Below are positions 34,219-43,026 of a stretch of 64,000 nt of DNA, one piece after another; position 1 is the first letter of the stretch; every line of letters starts with the position of its first letter. The notes below the pieces were generated by a model. The model searched no databases and was not told where the DNA came from. It saw only the letters and a list, made by a program, of their open reading frames with translations. The DNA is taken from contig NZ_OCTU01000004.1 in assembly GCF_900232945.1 (NCBI RefSeq), positions 28,919-92,918 of the forward strand, read 5' to 3'. The stretch comes from Urinicoccus timonensis (lineage in GTDB: Bacteria; Bacillota; Clostridia; Tissierellales; Peptoniphilaceae). Position numbers and translations under genes: made by a program.

Positions 34219-35364
34219 TTATTTTACGCCCATCCAACCACTGATGACCATACGCATTACTTCACTCGTACCTTCATAGATTTCAGTGATCTTCGCATCA
34301 CGCATCATACGTTCAATTGGATAGTCTCTAGTGTATCCGTATCCACCAAATAATTGTAGACAACGTCTTGTTACATCACTTGATGTTTCAGAAGCGAATA
34401 ATTTAGCCATTGCTGCATAGTGACCATATTTTTCTCCACGGCCCTTTGTATCTGCTGCACGGTAAACTAACAATTGAGCAGCTTCTGTTTTAGCCTTCAT
34501 GTCTGCTAATTGGAATTGTGTATTTTGGAATTGAGAAATACGACGTCCGAATTGGACTCTTTCTTTTGTATATTGAACAGTTTGGTCAATAGCGCCTTCT
34601 GCAATACCTAAAGCTTGAGCAGCGATTCCGATACGTCCACCGTCAAGAGTCTTCATTGCTAGAGCAAAGCCCTTGCCTTCGCGGCCAAGAAGATTTTCTT
34701 TTGGAATACGGCAGTTTTCAAAGATTAATTCACAAGTAGAAGATCCGCGAATCCCCATCTTGTCTTCTGGTTCACTTACAGAGAATCCTGGAGTTCCTTT
34801 TTCTACGATAAAGGCACTGATTCCGTGGTTTCCTGGTGCTTTACGGTCGGTTTTTCCGATAACGATAAAGGTATCAGCAAATCCGGCGTTTGTGATAAAG
34901 ATTTTTGTTCCGTTTAGGATCCATTCGTCTCCATCAAGTTCTGCATAAGTTTGTTGTCCTGATGCATCTGTACCAGCGTTTGGTTCTGTTAAACCGAAGG
35001 CACCAATTTTTTTACCAGATAATAAGTCAGGTAAGTATTTTTTCTTTTGTTCTTCTGTCCCATTTTCGTAGATTGGTGCTGCGCATAGAGACGTATGTGC
35101 TGAAACGATAACACCTGTAGTAGCACAAACCTTGGAAAGTTCTTCAACAGCCATTGCATAAGCAATGTAGTCTGCTCCTTGTCCACCATATTCTTTTGGG
35201 AAAGGAATTCCGAAGAATCCAGCCTTGGCCATTTTCTTGATGTTTTCGTATGGAACTTTTTCGTCTGCATCTACTTCAGCAGCGATTGGTTCAACTTCAG
35301 TTTGAGCAAATTCTTCATATAATTTACGAAGTAAAATATGCTCCTTATCCATTTTAAAATCCAT
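34219..35364 (-). CDS. Short-chain (butyryl-type) acyl-CoA dehydrogenase
   Basis: A 381-residue flavoenzyme for crotonyl-CoA reduction. FGLTEPNAGTDASGQQT and WILNGTKIFITNAGFADTFI are FAD/substrate motifs, QLFGGYGYTRDYPIERMMRD and ITEIYEGTSEVMRMVIS carry the catalytic glutamate region. I start at ATG 35364, after GGGGG and matching the family's normal length; an extension to 35463 adds unlike sequence (SFTIYVMLLTVQFGILCERK). Likely bcd of a butyrate pathway, and a link to crotonyl-CoA for the pha operon. Confidence 0.92.
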   Translation of the reverse strand: MDFKMDKEHILLRKLYEEFAQTEVEPIAAEVDADEKVPYENIKKMAKAGFFGIPFPKEYGGQGADYIAYAMAVEELSKVCATTGVIVSAHTSLCAAPIYENGTEEQKKKYLPDLLSGKKIGAFGLTEPNAGTDASGQQTYAELDGDEWILNGTKIFITNAGFADTFIVIGKTDRKAPGNHGISAFIVEKGTPGFSVSEPEDKMGIRGSSTCELIFENCRIPKENLLGREGKGFALAMKTLDGGRIGIAAQALGIAEGAIDQTVQYTKERVQFGRRISQFQNTQFQLADMKAKTEAAQLLVYRAADTKGRGEKYGHYAAMAKLFASETSSDVTRRCLQLFGGYGYTRDYPIERMMRDAKITEIYEGTSEVMRMVISGWMGVK

Positions 35365-35547
35365 TTGATATCCCCCTTGTACGTAATTTTTCTGATATTT
35401 TCTTTCGCATAAAATACCAAACTGCACTGTTAATAACATAACATAGATGGTAAAACTTTTCAACCCTTTGCCCTTAAGAATTCATTTATTCGCTAAAATA
35501 CACTCCTCTTTTGGCCAAAGTTTTGATTGAAAACCATTCCACCATTA

Positions 35548-35575
35548 ATTATATAACATTATATTTTATTGTAAA
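35548..35575 (-). promoter_or_regulatory. Promoter of the acyl-CoA dehydrogenase-etf operon
   Basis: TTTACA and TATAAT with a 16-nt spacer on the minus strand. About 185 nt of leader precede the ATG at 35364, long enough to hold regulation, though no known riboswitch is recognised. Confidence 0.7.
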
Positions 35576-35618
35576 GCTGTTTTCCAAAAATGTTTGTAAG
35601 AGCTTGATAAAGAATTCC

Positions 35619-35650
35619 CAAAAAAATATTCTAGCTTGAGCTAGAATATT
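35619..35650 (-). terminator. Terminator after the SpoIIE-type phosphatase gene
   Basis: AATATTCTAGC and GCTAGAATATT pair around TTGA (TCAA on the minus strand), followed by TTTTTT on the minus strand; the stop codon is inside the stem. Confidence 0.85.
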
Positions 35651-36747
35651 TTTATATCCAAAATGGATAGGTCATCTTTGAATTTGTTGCCTGTGAATTT
35701 CCCAAGGTCCTCTTGGACCCTTTTGATGCTATCCCAGGGGTCTTGGACCAGGACTTCTCTCAAGCGGTCCAAGCCATACTCTTCCTGGTCCCTATTAGTG
35801 GATTCAATAAGACCATCTGTATAGAGGAAAAGATGGTCTCCGGGATAGGCGGAAATTTCCTTCTGGCTATAGTTGACCTCTTGAAAGTAGGACATAATGG
35901 GTAGGCCCGGTGTCTCGAGATCTTCTGCCCTTCCCTGCCTATAAAGGATGGGAGGGCAATTATGGCCTGCATTGGCATAGGAAATCTTATGATCCTTGCT
36001 GTCATAGACGCCATAAAAAATCGTAAAATAGAGACTTGTATCCAAGTGAAGGTCAATAAATTTTTTATGGAGCAGGGTCAAGGTTTTTACTGGATCCAAG
36101 AGGGTTTTACTATCCATGGTCCGCATGGCCTGGTTGATAAACATGGTCGTCATTCCTGAAGCAAAACCATGGCCTACTGTATCGCTAATATAGAAGGCAA
36201 CCTTGTGGTCTTGGATGGGAAAAAGGTCAAACAAGTCTCCGCTAATGATGTCTTGGGGCAGATAGAGATAGTTGACCTTTAGGTTTTTTAAAAAACCTTT
36301 TTCTGGGAGTAGGGCCTGTTGGATTAAGGTGGCCATAGCCATTTCATGATTCATGGTCTTATTTCTTTCCACCAATTCTTCATGTAGGATCCGGTCCCTG
36401 GTGTTTTTCCGAAAAACTTCCACCGCCCCTACCAATTCCCCATTTCCATTCCATAGGGGAGAGGTCTTTACCGAATAGGACTGGTTTTTATAGTATTGAT
36501 CTTGTTGGATTACCTCGCCGGTTTCAAGAGTTCGCCGAGTTACAGAAAAATCATTTAAAAGTTGCTTGGCTAGTTTGTCTTTTTCATAGGCGGATAGGTC
36601 TCCTCCCAAGCTATCTTCCATGGCTCCATTCATATAGATGACATCATTATCTACATCCACCACCCGGACAAAATCGGCAATGCTATTGATGATTTGGAAA
36701 AAGAATTCTCGGGAATAACGTCTTCTCCCCTGATTTTTTGAATCCAT
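35641..36747 (-). CDS. PAS domain/SpoIIE-type PP2C phosphatase
   Basis: A 368-residue regulatory phosphatase. A PAS sensor (FFQIINSIADFVRVVDVDND, LVGAVEVFRKNTRDRILHEE) spans about residues 10-125. The C-terminal PPM/SpoIIE domain has YLPQDIISGDLFDLFPIQDH, FYISDTVGHGFASGMTTMFI, and YANAGHNCPP with metal-binding aspartates. Such proteins dephosphorylate anti-sigma-factor antagonists in partner-switching cascades. No membrane segment and no neighbouring anti-sigma pair, so the target is unknown. Confidence 0.9.
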   Translation of the reverse strand: MDSKNQGRRRYSREFFFQIINSIADFVRVVDVDNDVIYMNGAMEDSLGGDLSAYEKDKLAKQLLNDFSVTRRTLETGEVIQQDQYYKNQSYSVKTSPLWNGNGELVGAVEVFRKNTRDRILHEELVERNKTMNHEMAMATLIQQALLPEKGFLKNLKVNYLYLPQDIISGDLFDLFPIQDHKVAFYISDTVGHGFASGMTTMFINQAMRTMDSKTLLDPVKTLTLLHKKFIDLHLDTSLYFTIFYGVYDSKDHKISYANAGHNCPPILYRQGRAEDLETPGLPIMSYFQEVNYSQKEISAYPGDHLFLYTDGLIESTNRDQEEYGLDRLREVLVQDPWDSIKRVQEDLGKFTGNKFKDDLSILDIKIF

Positions 36748-36769
36748 ACCAGCCCTCCAAGTCTTGAAT

Positions 36770-37309
36770 TTATTTTAGGTCGGCTTCAAAATCAACCATG
36801 ATGGTTTCATCTTCACAATAACGGGCAAAGGCGTAAATAGTGTCAGCCAAACGGTTGACAAATTTTACCACATTGGGGTCTACATAGGCTTGGCCTTGTA
36901 GGCTAACAATCCGGCGTTCTGCCCGACGGCAAACTGTCCGAGCCAGATGTAAAAAGGCGGCAGCCTTGCTGGTTCCTTGAAGGACAAAGCCTGTAAATTT
37001 GCCTGCTTTAGCCATGTATTTGTCTACAAGTTCTTCCAAAATGTGGATGTCTTCTTCTGTGATAAAATGGCGGACCTTGTCTTGGTTGGAGGTGGCCAAG
37101 TTTTCACTAACGACAAAGAGTTTATTTTGAATGGACATCAATTCCTTTTTCAAGTCCTCATCTTCAATATAGTTATTACAAACTCCTAAAGCGGCACTGA
37201 GTTCATCTACCGTTCCATAGCTTTCAACTCGAACATCGTCCTTGCTGACACGAACAGAATCAAATAGGGATGTGGTTCCCTTATCTCCAGTTTTTGTATA
37301 AATTTCCAT
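36770..37309 (-). CDS. pduO: PduO-type cobalamin adenosyltransferase
   Basis: A 179-residue ATP:cob(I)alamin adenosyltransferase that makes adenosylcobalamin. Conserved TKTGDKGTTSLFDSVRVSKD (ATP loop), ESYGTVDELSAALGVCNNYI, and ARTVCRRAERRIVSL (the RTxCRRAER motif), then VKFVNRLADTIYAFARYCED. Length normal. It shows that this organism uses cobalamin, relevant to the B12 riboswitch-controlled surface proteins at 46.5-55.6 kb. Confidence 0.93.
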   Translation of the reverse strand: MEIYTKTGDKGTTSLFDSVRVSKDDVRVESYGTVDELSAALGVCNNYIEDEDLKKELMSIQNKLFVVSENLATSNQDKVRHFITEEDIHILEELVDKYMAKAGKFTGFVLQGTSKAAAFLHLARTVCRRAERRIVSLQGQAYVDPNVVKFVNRLADTIYAFARYCEDETIMVDFEADLK

Positions 37310-37323
37310 TTTCTCACTCCTTT

Positions 37324-38460
37324 TTACTTTCTTGGGGGTCTCGGTCCATAATATTGGTAGTAATCGACCTTAATCCGCCCATTATATAGTTTTCTCTTTC
37401 TTGATGGTTTCTTGCCAAAGGCTTTGGGAAAGTCTTCGTCACTGGTTACCACATAGTAGCTCCAAGTGGGGTCTGCCTGAGCATAGTCTCTTAGGGTCTG
37501 GTAGATTTTTTCATTGTCTTTCTGACTTCCAATCCTGTGACCATAGGGTGGGTTGGTGATTAAAACACCATAGGCCTCCCGGGGCTTGTAGTCCTCAATG
37601 GAAGCTGTAACAAAGTGGATGTCTGCATCCACCCCGGCTGCTTCGGCATTCTTCTTTCCTGCTCGAATGGCTTGAGGATTGATATCTGAAGCATAGACCT
37701 TAAGATCGCTTTCTGCGTCAATGGCTCCAAAGGCCTCCCGGCGGATTTTTTTCACTGCCTCCGGGTCCATGCCTTGAAAGTATTCACAATCAAAGTGCCG
37801 GTTGAGGCCTGGGGCAATATTTCTCGCCTTCATACAAGCTTCAATGGCAATGGTTCCTGACCCACAAAAGGGGTCCCATAAGACTCGGTCCTTATTGTAG
37901 TAGCTTAGGTCCACCAGGCAGGCTGCCAGGGTTTCTGTCAAGGGTGCCTCCACCGTTTCCAAGCGGTAGCCCCTCTTATGGAGTCCATCTCCTGAGGTAT
38001 CCAAGAGGATTTGGGCCTGGTCCTTAAAAAGGATGACCTCAATCTTGTAACGGGCTCCACTCTTGGGATACCAAGCCATGGAATAAGTTTGATTTAGCTT
38101 GTCAATCAAGGCTCTTTCCGTAATCCTTTGACAGTCCGACACACTAAAGAGTTTACTCTTGGCTGACCGTCCTTGGACCATAAAGTTGGCATCCTTAGGC
38201 AGGATTTCTCCCCAAGGAAGAGCTAAAACTCCTTGGTAGAGCTCTTCAAAGGTCTTGGCCGGAAAAGAGGCCAACTGGATGTGGACCCTTTCTGCACATC
38301 GAAGCCAAAGATTGGCCCGGTAAATTTCTTCCAGGTTGGCTTCAAAATAGACCCGACCATCCTGGATTTGGATTTCTGAAGAAACAATTTTTTCAAGCTC
38401 TCTTTTTACAATGGCTTCGACCCCAAAATTCGCCGTCGCCAGACACGTATACTTTTTCAC
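37324..38460 (-). CDS. THUMP-domain rRNA methyltransferase (RlmL/YpsC-like)
   Basis: A 378-residue SAM-dependent RNA methyltransferase. N-terminal THUMP/ferredoxin-like part (LATANFGVEAIVKRELEKIV, LRCAERVHIQLASFPAKTFE), then SAM motif WDPFCGSGTIAIEACMKARN and catalytic ITNPPYGHRIG (NPPY, N2-guanine type). Equivalent to the N-terminal module of E. coli RlmL that methylates G2445 in 23S rRNA; the RlmK part is absent, as in other Firmicutes. Confidence 0.9.
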   Translation of the reverse strand: MKKYTCLATANFGVEAIVKRELEKIVSSEIQIQDGRVYFEANLEEIYRANLWLRCAERVHIQLASFPAKTFEELYQGVLALPWGEILPKDANFMVQGRSAKSKLFSVSDCQRITERALIDKLNQTYSMAWYPKSGARYKIEVILFKDQAQILLDTSGDGLHKRGYRLETVEAPLTETLAACLVDLSYYNKDRVLWDPFCGSGTIAIEACMKARNIAPGLNRHFDCEYFQGMDPEAVKKIRREAFGAIDAESDLKVYASDINPQAIRAGKKNAEAAGVDADIHFVTASIEDYKPREAYGVLITNPPYGHRIGSQKDNEKIYQTLRDYAQADPTWSYYVVTSDEDFPKAFGKKPSRKRKLYNGRIKVDYYQYYGPRPPRK

Positions 38461-38658
38461 ACTTCACCTCTGTAAGCTATTATACAAGATATTTATAAAG
38501 ACTTCTAGGCCTTTCAAAAAAGACCTGGGTCTCTTTTCTTCCCTCCCTAAAGATTCTCCCCTGCTTTGAAAGATTTTATTTTCTTACTTTAAAATTTTAT
38601 ATAAATCTGTTAAAATAAAGATGTTCGAAGAAAGTTATGTTAAGGAGGCTTATTGATT

Positions 38659-39012
38659 ATGAAATTAACTGAAACTGTCCAATCTGGCGATTGGAAAAAC
38701 GAAAAACACGTACCTGTCATCCATATTGAAAACAAAGATGGCAACACAGTTGTTAATGTTCGTGTTGGAGAAGAAATTGAACATCCAAACACTTTAGAAC
38801 ACCACATCCAATGGATTAAAGTTTTCTTACAAAAAGAAGGATCCAAGTTCCCTATCGAAATTGGCTCTTACCAATTCTCTGCCCATGGAGAAGATGACAT
38901 TTGCACAAAACCATGTGTTCATGCTTGCTTAAATGGAACTTGCTCTGGAACAATCTACGCATTGAGCTATTGCAATATCCATGGCTTATGGGAAAATTCT
39001 GAAGAATTTTAA
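38659..39012 (+). CDS. Superoxide reductase-like desulfoferrodoxin (class II)
   Basis: A 117-residue neelaredoxin-type protein that would reduce superoxide to peroxide at a His4Cys iron centre. Ligands are visible: EKHVPVIH, EEIEHPNTLEHHIQWI and the C-terminal YCNIHGLW (Cys and His). No N-terminal desulforedoxin domain. An extra cysteine-rich loop (ICTKPCVHACLNGTCSGTI) before the last ligand is unusual. Start at ATG 38659 with GGAGG 10 nt upstream; a TTG two codons earlier is less likely. Oxygen-defence gene of an anaerobe, transcribed divergently from its neighbours. A TTAAAA/TAAAAT pair at about 38590-38616 may be its promoter. Confidence 0.88.
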   Translation: MKLTETVQSGDWKNEKHVPVIHIENKDGNTVVNVRVGEEIEHPNTLEHHIQWIKVFLQKEGSKFPIEIGSYQFSAHGEDDICTKPCVHACLNGTCSGTIYALSYCNIHGLWENSEEF

Positions 39013-39029
39013 GACTGACCATGTATAGA

Positions 39030-39059
39030 AAAAAGGAAGGCAATTCGCCTTCCTTTTTT
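39030..39059 (+). terminator. Terminator of the superoxide reductase gene
   Basis: AAAGGAAGGC and GCCTTCCTTT pair around AATTC, followed by TTTTTTA on the plus strand. Confidence 0.88.
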
Positions 39060-39105
39060 ATTGCTTATAAAGCCTACTTTCTATCGAAAAATCTATCAAA
39101 TCCCA

Positions 39106-39738
39106 TCAATCAAGTTTTTTCCGAACTCCGTAGTCTTGAAAGGCCAAAACCATTCTTTCCATTTCCTCTTTAGGGAGGTTTTTCACTGGCCCCAAGGTTG
39201 AAGCTTGAACATAGACAAAGGCACAAAACTCCAAGGTCTTGGCCAGGTCATAGGCCTCTTTCAAATTAGCCCCATAGGCCACCAGGCCGTGGTGGGACAG
39301 GATAACAGCCTTGTTGCGCCCAAAGGCCTTACAGGCTTCCCTGGCCAAATCCTGGGTTCCAAAAGAGGCATAGGAAGCTACTTGGATGGGGTCCGGACCG
39401 GCAGAAGCCATGAGGTAGTGCATGGTGGGCAGGGACCTTTCCAGGGCCGCCAAAACATTGATGTAGTTGGAATGGGTATGGACTATGGCCTGGGCCTGGC
39501 TATATTTTTCATAGATCAGGGAGTGGAGGTGGTATTCACTAGAGGGGTTTTGGCCCGGCTTTTTCTCTCCTCCGACTTCCATCTCTACCAGGTCCTTATC
39601 CTCCAAGCTCTCATAGGCTTGACCTGAAGGGGTAATCAGATAGGTCTCGGGACTTAATCGCCGACTAATATTTCCCCCTGTACCAAAGGTCAGGCCATCT
39701 TTTAACATGGTTTTGGAATAGTCAATAACAGGATCCAT
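39106..39738 (-). CDS. Class II aldolase/adducin family protein
   Basis: A 210-residue zinc-dependent aldolase-type enzyme. The metal site is IVHTHSNYINVLA (HxH) and AVILSHHGLVAYG (third His), with FGTGGNISRRL as the phosphate loop and LITPSGQAYESL. It resembles L-fuculose-phosphate aldolase and ribulose-phosphate epimerases; the substrate cannot be read from sequence and no sugar operon is adjacent. Also related to methylthioribulose-phosphate dehydratase. Ends just after trmL. Confidence 0.85.
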   Translation of the reverse strand: MDPVIDYSKTMLKDGLTFGTGGNISRRLSPETYLITPSGQAYESLEDKDLVEMEVGGEKKPGQNPSSEYHLHSLIYEKYSQAQAIVHTHSNYINVLAALERSLPTMHYLMASAGPDPIQVASYASFGTQDLAREACKAFGRNKAVILSHHGLVAYGANLKEAYDLAKTLEFCAFVYVQASTLGPVKNLPKEEMERMVLAFQDYGVRKKLD

Positions 39739-39746
39739 GGTTCCTC

Positions 39747-40214
39747 CTAGTCCAAGTCAAAAAAGTCATTTTGTCGCAGGGCTTCAAAAAGGACAATATT
39801 GGCTGAATTGGCCAGGTTTAAAGACCGTCTCAACTCTGTCCGCATGGGAACCCGGATGAGTTGGTCTTGGTACTTGTCCATAATTTCTTTGGGAAGACCC
39901 GAGGTTTCCCGGCCAAAGACAATGGCATCCCCATCCTTGTAGGTCACATCAGTGTAGCGCTTGTGGCCATGGGTGGAGGCAAAGTAAATTTCTCCCTCCA
40001 TCAGGTCCACTACATCTTCAAAGGAATCATAGTAGGAGATATCCACCAAAGGCCAATAGTCTAGGCCTGCTCTTTTTAAGTGGCTGTCGTCCACAGAAAA
40101 ACCCAGGGGCTTTACCAGGTGGAGCCTGGTTTTGGTCAGGGCACAGGTCCTGGCAATGGCTCCCGTATTATATGGAATTTCCGGTTGGTATAGAATTATA
40201 TTTAACATAGGCAC
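39747..40214 (-). CDS. trmL: tRNA (cytidine/uridine-34 2'-O)-methyltransferase TrmL
   Basis: A 155-residue SPOUT enzyme that methylates the wobble base of tRNA-Leu. Motifs: IILYQPEIPYNTGAIARTCA, TRLHLVKPLGFSVDDSHLKR, DAIVFGRETSGLPKEIM and RVPMRTELRRSLNLANSANI, covering the trefoil-knot SAM site. Compact length is typical for TrmL. Confidence 0.94.
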   Translation of the reverse strand: MPMLNIILYQPEIPYNTGAIARTCALTKTRLHLVKPLGFSVDDSHLKRAGLDYWPLVDISYYDSFEDVVDLMEGEIYFASTHGHKRYTDVTYKDGDAIVFGRETSGLPKEIMDKYQDQLIRVPMRTELRRSLNLANSANIVLFEALRQNDFFDLD

Positions 40215-40259
40215 TTCCTTTCCTATTTATTATAGGAAATATTTCCCCTGCTGACAATC

Positions 40260-40970
40260 TTATTCCACAGAGATTTCTCCCACATCCAGGGTCAATTGAA
40301 TGTCATCTCTCCCTTGACCAAAGCTTTCATGAATTTCATCAAACCCAACTCCGGAATAGTTGTCATCAAAGAATTTGATGGATCCCACATCCACGCTAGT
40401 GGTAAACTTTGCGTTGAGTTCCTGGGCATGGTAGTAGATACTCCCATTGTCTACATTAACCGTCAGGGGGAAAGATTGGTCCACATTAACCTTAACTTCT
40501 CCATTAGCCAGACTCATATCTCCTTGGAGAAGCCTTGCTTCAATCTGGCAAGACCCGTTGTCAAAGTCTCCCGACAAGATCAGCTTTTCTGGATTTGGAC
40601 TGGTGATTTCGTAGGAAATGGTCTCTTTTCTTCCTTGGATTGCCAAGCAACCATCCTCTATCCTATAGTAGTGGCTGGCCTTGAGGTCTGAAGCTTTGAC
40701 TTGGAAGCGGTCCCCCTTGACCAGACGGATATTTAAATTGCCCCCATCCAGTTGGATTCTTTCAATGCCAGATAGGTTATCCTCTAAGACCTGGTCTGCT
40801 TCTCTTCTGGAAAAGTCAATTTCTTTTGGAAAAACCACCTCCCAAAGGGAGATGTTTTTTTCTTGGGCCTGGTCCTTTAGGTCTGGAAGGTCCAGGCTGG
40901 TAAAGGCAAGGACGGCCCCTGCAGTAAAGATTAAACTCAAGATACCAATAATGACTAAAAATTTTTTCAT
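40260..40970 (-). CDS. DUF4097-type beta-strand repeat protein
   Basis: A 236-residue exported or membrane-anchored protein with one N-terminal hydrophobic helix (FLVIIGILSLIFTAGAVLAF) and a beta-helix-like DUF4097 region (GIERIQLDGGNLNIRLVKGD, VNVDQSFPLTVNVDNGSIYY). These are the last genes of PadR-DUF1700 modules in Firmicutes, apparently involved in envelope homeostasis; molecular function unknown. The ATG overlaps the DUF1700 stop. Confidence 0.85.
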   Translation of the reverse strand: MKKFLVIIGILSLIFTAGAVLAFTSLDLPDLKDQAQEKNISLWEVVFPKEIDFSRREADQVLEDNLSGIERIQLDGGNLNIRLVKGDRFQVKASDLKASHYYRIEDGCLAIQGRKETISYEITSPNPEKLILSGDFDNGSCQIEARLLQGDMSLANGEVKVNVDQSFPLTVNVDNGSIYYHAQELNAKFTTSVDVGSIKFFDDNYSGVGFDEIHESFGQGRDDIQLTLDVGEISVE

Positions 40971-41569
40971 CTTCGGGCCCTCCTTTTTTTAATTTCCCAG
41001 CGGATGGCAACAAAAATCCGTTTGCAAATAGAGTAGATGAATTTTATAAAATAAAGAAGTATGACCACTGCCAACAAACCCAAGCAAAGACAAGCCAAGG
41101 ACGTAAGAACTTGGGTCAGGGGGTGGAGACTGACATTTAAATGGACCCAGGGAGTGGCAAAACCCAATCCCTTTAAGAAAAGACTGGACCCTATGGCAAA
41201 GAAAGAAACCACCGCTGCAACAATTAGGGATAAGACCGTTGCAAATAAGGCAAAGACTAAAGACAAAACTGTCAAAATGACAGGACTTAGGACCAGAAGC
41301 CCCAAGACAATTAAAAGAATCCTGACTCCTGGACTTCCAGAGGAAGTTTTTTCCGGCTCCTTGCTGGCAAATTGGTATTCCGAGGCCTTAAAGTCCCGGG
41401 CAATTTCAATGGGGCTGCCCAGCTCTGCTGAAATCATTCCCTCACTCTTTCCCGCCTCTTTCCCAAGACGAAAATGCTCTTCATAATCGGCAATAATATC
41501 CTCCACTACATTGTCCGGAAGCTTCCTTAAATAATAGCGGAGCAAATCTAAATATTCCTTTTGACTCAT
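40967..41569 (-). CDS. DUF1700 membrane protein
   Basis: A 200-residue protein with a cytoplasmic N-terminal helical domain ([40 protein letters not shown]) typical of DUF1700, and four or so membrane helices ([60 protein letters not shown]). Coupled by overlaps to padR and the DUF4097 gene. Role presumed in PadR-controlled membrane stress sensing. Confidence 0.88.
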   Translation of the reverse strand: MSQKEYLDLLRYYLRKLPDNVVEDIIADYEEHFRLGKEAGKSEGMISAELGSPIEIARDFKASEYQFASKEPEKTSSGSPGVRILLIVLGLLVLSPVILTVLSLVFALFATVLSLIVAAVVSFFAIGSSLFLKGLGFATPWVHLNVSLHPLTQVLTSLACLCLGLLAVVILLYFIKFIYSICKRIFVAIRWEIKKRRARR

Positions 41570-41880
41570 TCCTGTCCTCCTAAAATTTCTTCAACGCCTC
41601 TTACAAAAGACTCCCATTCCTTCCTTTGGCTCTCTAATTCCAACTTCCCACGAGGAGTTAACTGGTAGTACTTTCTCGGCGGTCCACTTTCAGATTCTTG
41701 TAAGTAGGTTAAGACATAACCCTCCTTTTTAAAGCGTCTTAAAAGAGGGTAAATCGTCCCTTCTGAAATAGAAATTTTCTGGGAGATCCGGTCTACCAAC
41801 TCATATCCATAAAAATCTTTCAAAGACAACAAATGTAGGACTAGAAGTTCTAAGACACCCTTTTTAAATTGAACATTCAT
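41566..41880 (-). CDS. PadR family transcriptional regulator
   Basis: A 104-residue winged-helix repressor ([58 protein letters not shown]). Short PadR subfamily 2 type. First gene of the PadR-DUF1700-DUF4097 operon, so it probably represses its own promoter at 41898-41926 until a membrane signal relieves it. Confidence 0.93.
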   Translation of the reverse strand: MNVQFKKGVLELLVLHLLSLKDFYGYELVDRISQKISISEGTIYPLLRRFKKEGYVLTYLQESESGPPRKYYQLTPRGKLELESQRKEWESFVRGVEEILGGQE

Positions 41881-41897
41881 CTCCTCACCTCTGCTAT

Positions 41898-41926
41898 AGT
41901 ATACTGCAACCTACTGTGTATTGCAA
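41898..41926 (-). promoter_or_regulatory. Promoter with operator-like repeat of the padR operon
   Basis: TTGCAA and TATACT on the minus strand, 17 nt apart. An inverted repeat TGCAA (41905-41909)/TTGCA (41921-41925) spans the spacer and would place a dimeric PadR protein across the promoter. Confidence 0.7.
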
Positions 41927-41999
41927 GGTAGCTTTTTATATCTTGGGAAAAAATTTGCCCAAGCTTAGATTTTTCAATTTACCCTATTTTTTGTATAAG

Positions 42000-42031
42000 A
42001 AAAAGCACCCTGGTCACCCAAGGTGCTTTTA
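42000..42031 (-). terminator. Terminator of tmRNA
   Basis: AAAGCACC and GGTGCTTT with T-tract on the minus strand directly after the tmRNA 3' end. Confidence 0.85.
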
Positions 42032-42033
42032 TT

Positions 42034-42380
42034 TGGTGGAGATGGCGAGAGTCGAACTCGCGTCCGAGAAGTCTTCCTAAAGGCTTTCTCCAAGCTCAGT
42101 CCATGGTTGTTTAAGTCACCTGGCTGGTCTCATGAACAAAACCAGGCAGGTCCAGTCCCATAAATACCCCCTCTGCTATGGAACCTTACAGAGCTTCGTG
42201 TCCCACTAAATGAACGGCTGTTTAGACTGTGGGGAGCCTAAGAGCCGCAGCTGACTTATTTTATGCAGCTAGTGCGAAATTATTTTCGTCGTTTATTGTT
42301 TGTGATCCGTTTTACGCCGAGAATCAATGGCGGCTTGCTTACCTGAATTCCAAATCCCCGTCGAAGCCAATTTCATCCCC
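42034..42380 (-). ncRNA. ssrA: tmRNA
   Basis: Transfer-messenger RNA of about 347 nt that rescues stalled ribosomes. The 5' end GGGGATGAAATTGGCTTCGA and 3' end with TTCGACTCTCGCCATCTCC plus encoded CCA form the tRNA-like acceptor. The tag frame ends GCTGCATAA and reads NDENNFALAA. The codon immediately before AAC is ATA, not one beginning with G as usual for the resume codon, so the first tag residue is uncertain. Confidence 0.95.
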
Positions 42381-42429
42381 TTGTTTGGAAAGTTTATTAT
42401 ACACCATCCAAGGAAAACTTGCAATTGAC

Positions 42430-43026
42430 CTAGCGGGCAAATCGTTTCAAGGCTAGGGGTTTGGCCAGGACCCGGTAGATCAAGTAGCCTATCAGGGCGC
42501 CTAAAAGATTTAAGATGACATCGTCAATATCCACGCTCCGGTTGACAAATAGTTGTAAAAACTCAATGAACAGGGTGGTTGCTAGGATCAGTCTAAAAAA
42601 AGACTTAAAGTTCTTAAAGCGTTTAAATAGAAGTAAAAGTCCAAAGGCATAGGGAATGAATAGGAAGATATTGCCCCAAAGATTTAAAAAGGAAGCCATC
42701 CCCCTACCATAGCGGTGGAAGTTAAAAATCGTATAGAAAGGCCTTAGGTTAATCCCCTGGCCTGTTTGAATCCGAACCAAGGCCGTGTTAACCAGGCCAC
42801 TTTGCTCTCCTCCAACGACGATACCCTGGCTTTCTAGACTGGTTCCTGGAGTCAAGACGCTCACTAGGCAGGTCATGACATAGGCAGCAAAAAGATAAAG
42901 GAGCAATTCTCTGTGAAAGAAGCTCCTTTTTTTAAGAGATCCAAAGATCTGGGTCCGAATCAAGGCAAAGGCAAAAAAAGTCAGAACAAAGGTCGGCAGG
43001 AGCCGGGTTAAAATAAAATAAGTCAT
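42430..43026 (-). CDS. VanZ-like membrane protein
   Basis: A 198-residue polytopic protein (about five helices, e.g. LLYLFAAYVMTCLVSVLTPG) with the VanZ-like core NLRPFYTIFNFHRYGRG, FLNLWGNIFLFIPYAFGLLL and C-terminal RSVDIDDVILNLLGALIGYL. VanZ-family function is not established beyond teicoplanin resistance in one case. Overlaps the HAD gene by 4 nt. Confidence 0.88.
   Translation of the reverse strand: MTYFILTRLLPTFVLTFFAFALIRTQIFGSLKKRSFFHRELLLYLFAAYVMTCLVSVLTPGTSLESQGIVVGGEQSGLVNTALVRIQTGQGINLRPFYTIFNFHRYGRGMASFLNLWGNIFLFIPYAFGLLLLFKRFKNFKSFFRLILATTLFIEFLQLFVNRSVDIDDVILNLLGALIGYLIYRVLAKPLALKRFAR

Noticed and set aside
35365-35463. N-terminal extension of the acyl-CoA dehydrogenase
   Set aside because: The extension is unlike the family, and ATG 35364 has a proper ribosome site and gives the normal 381-residue enzyme.
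42229-42456. A plus-strand frame of 75 codons at the tmRNA
   Set aside because: It lies over tmRNA sequence and the end of the VanZ-like gene; no ribosome site.
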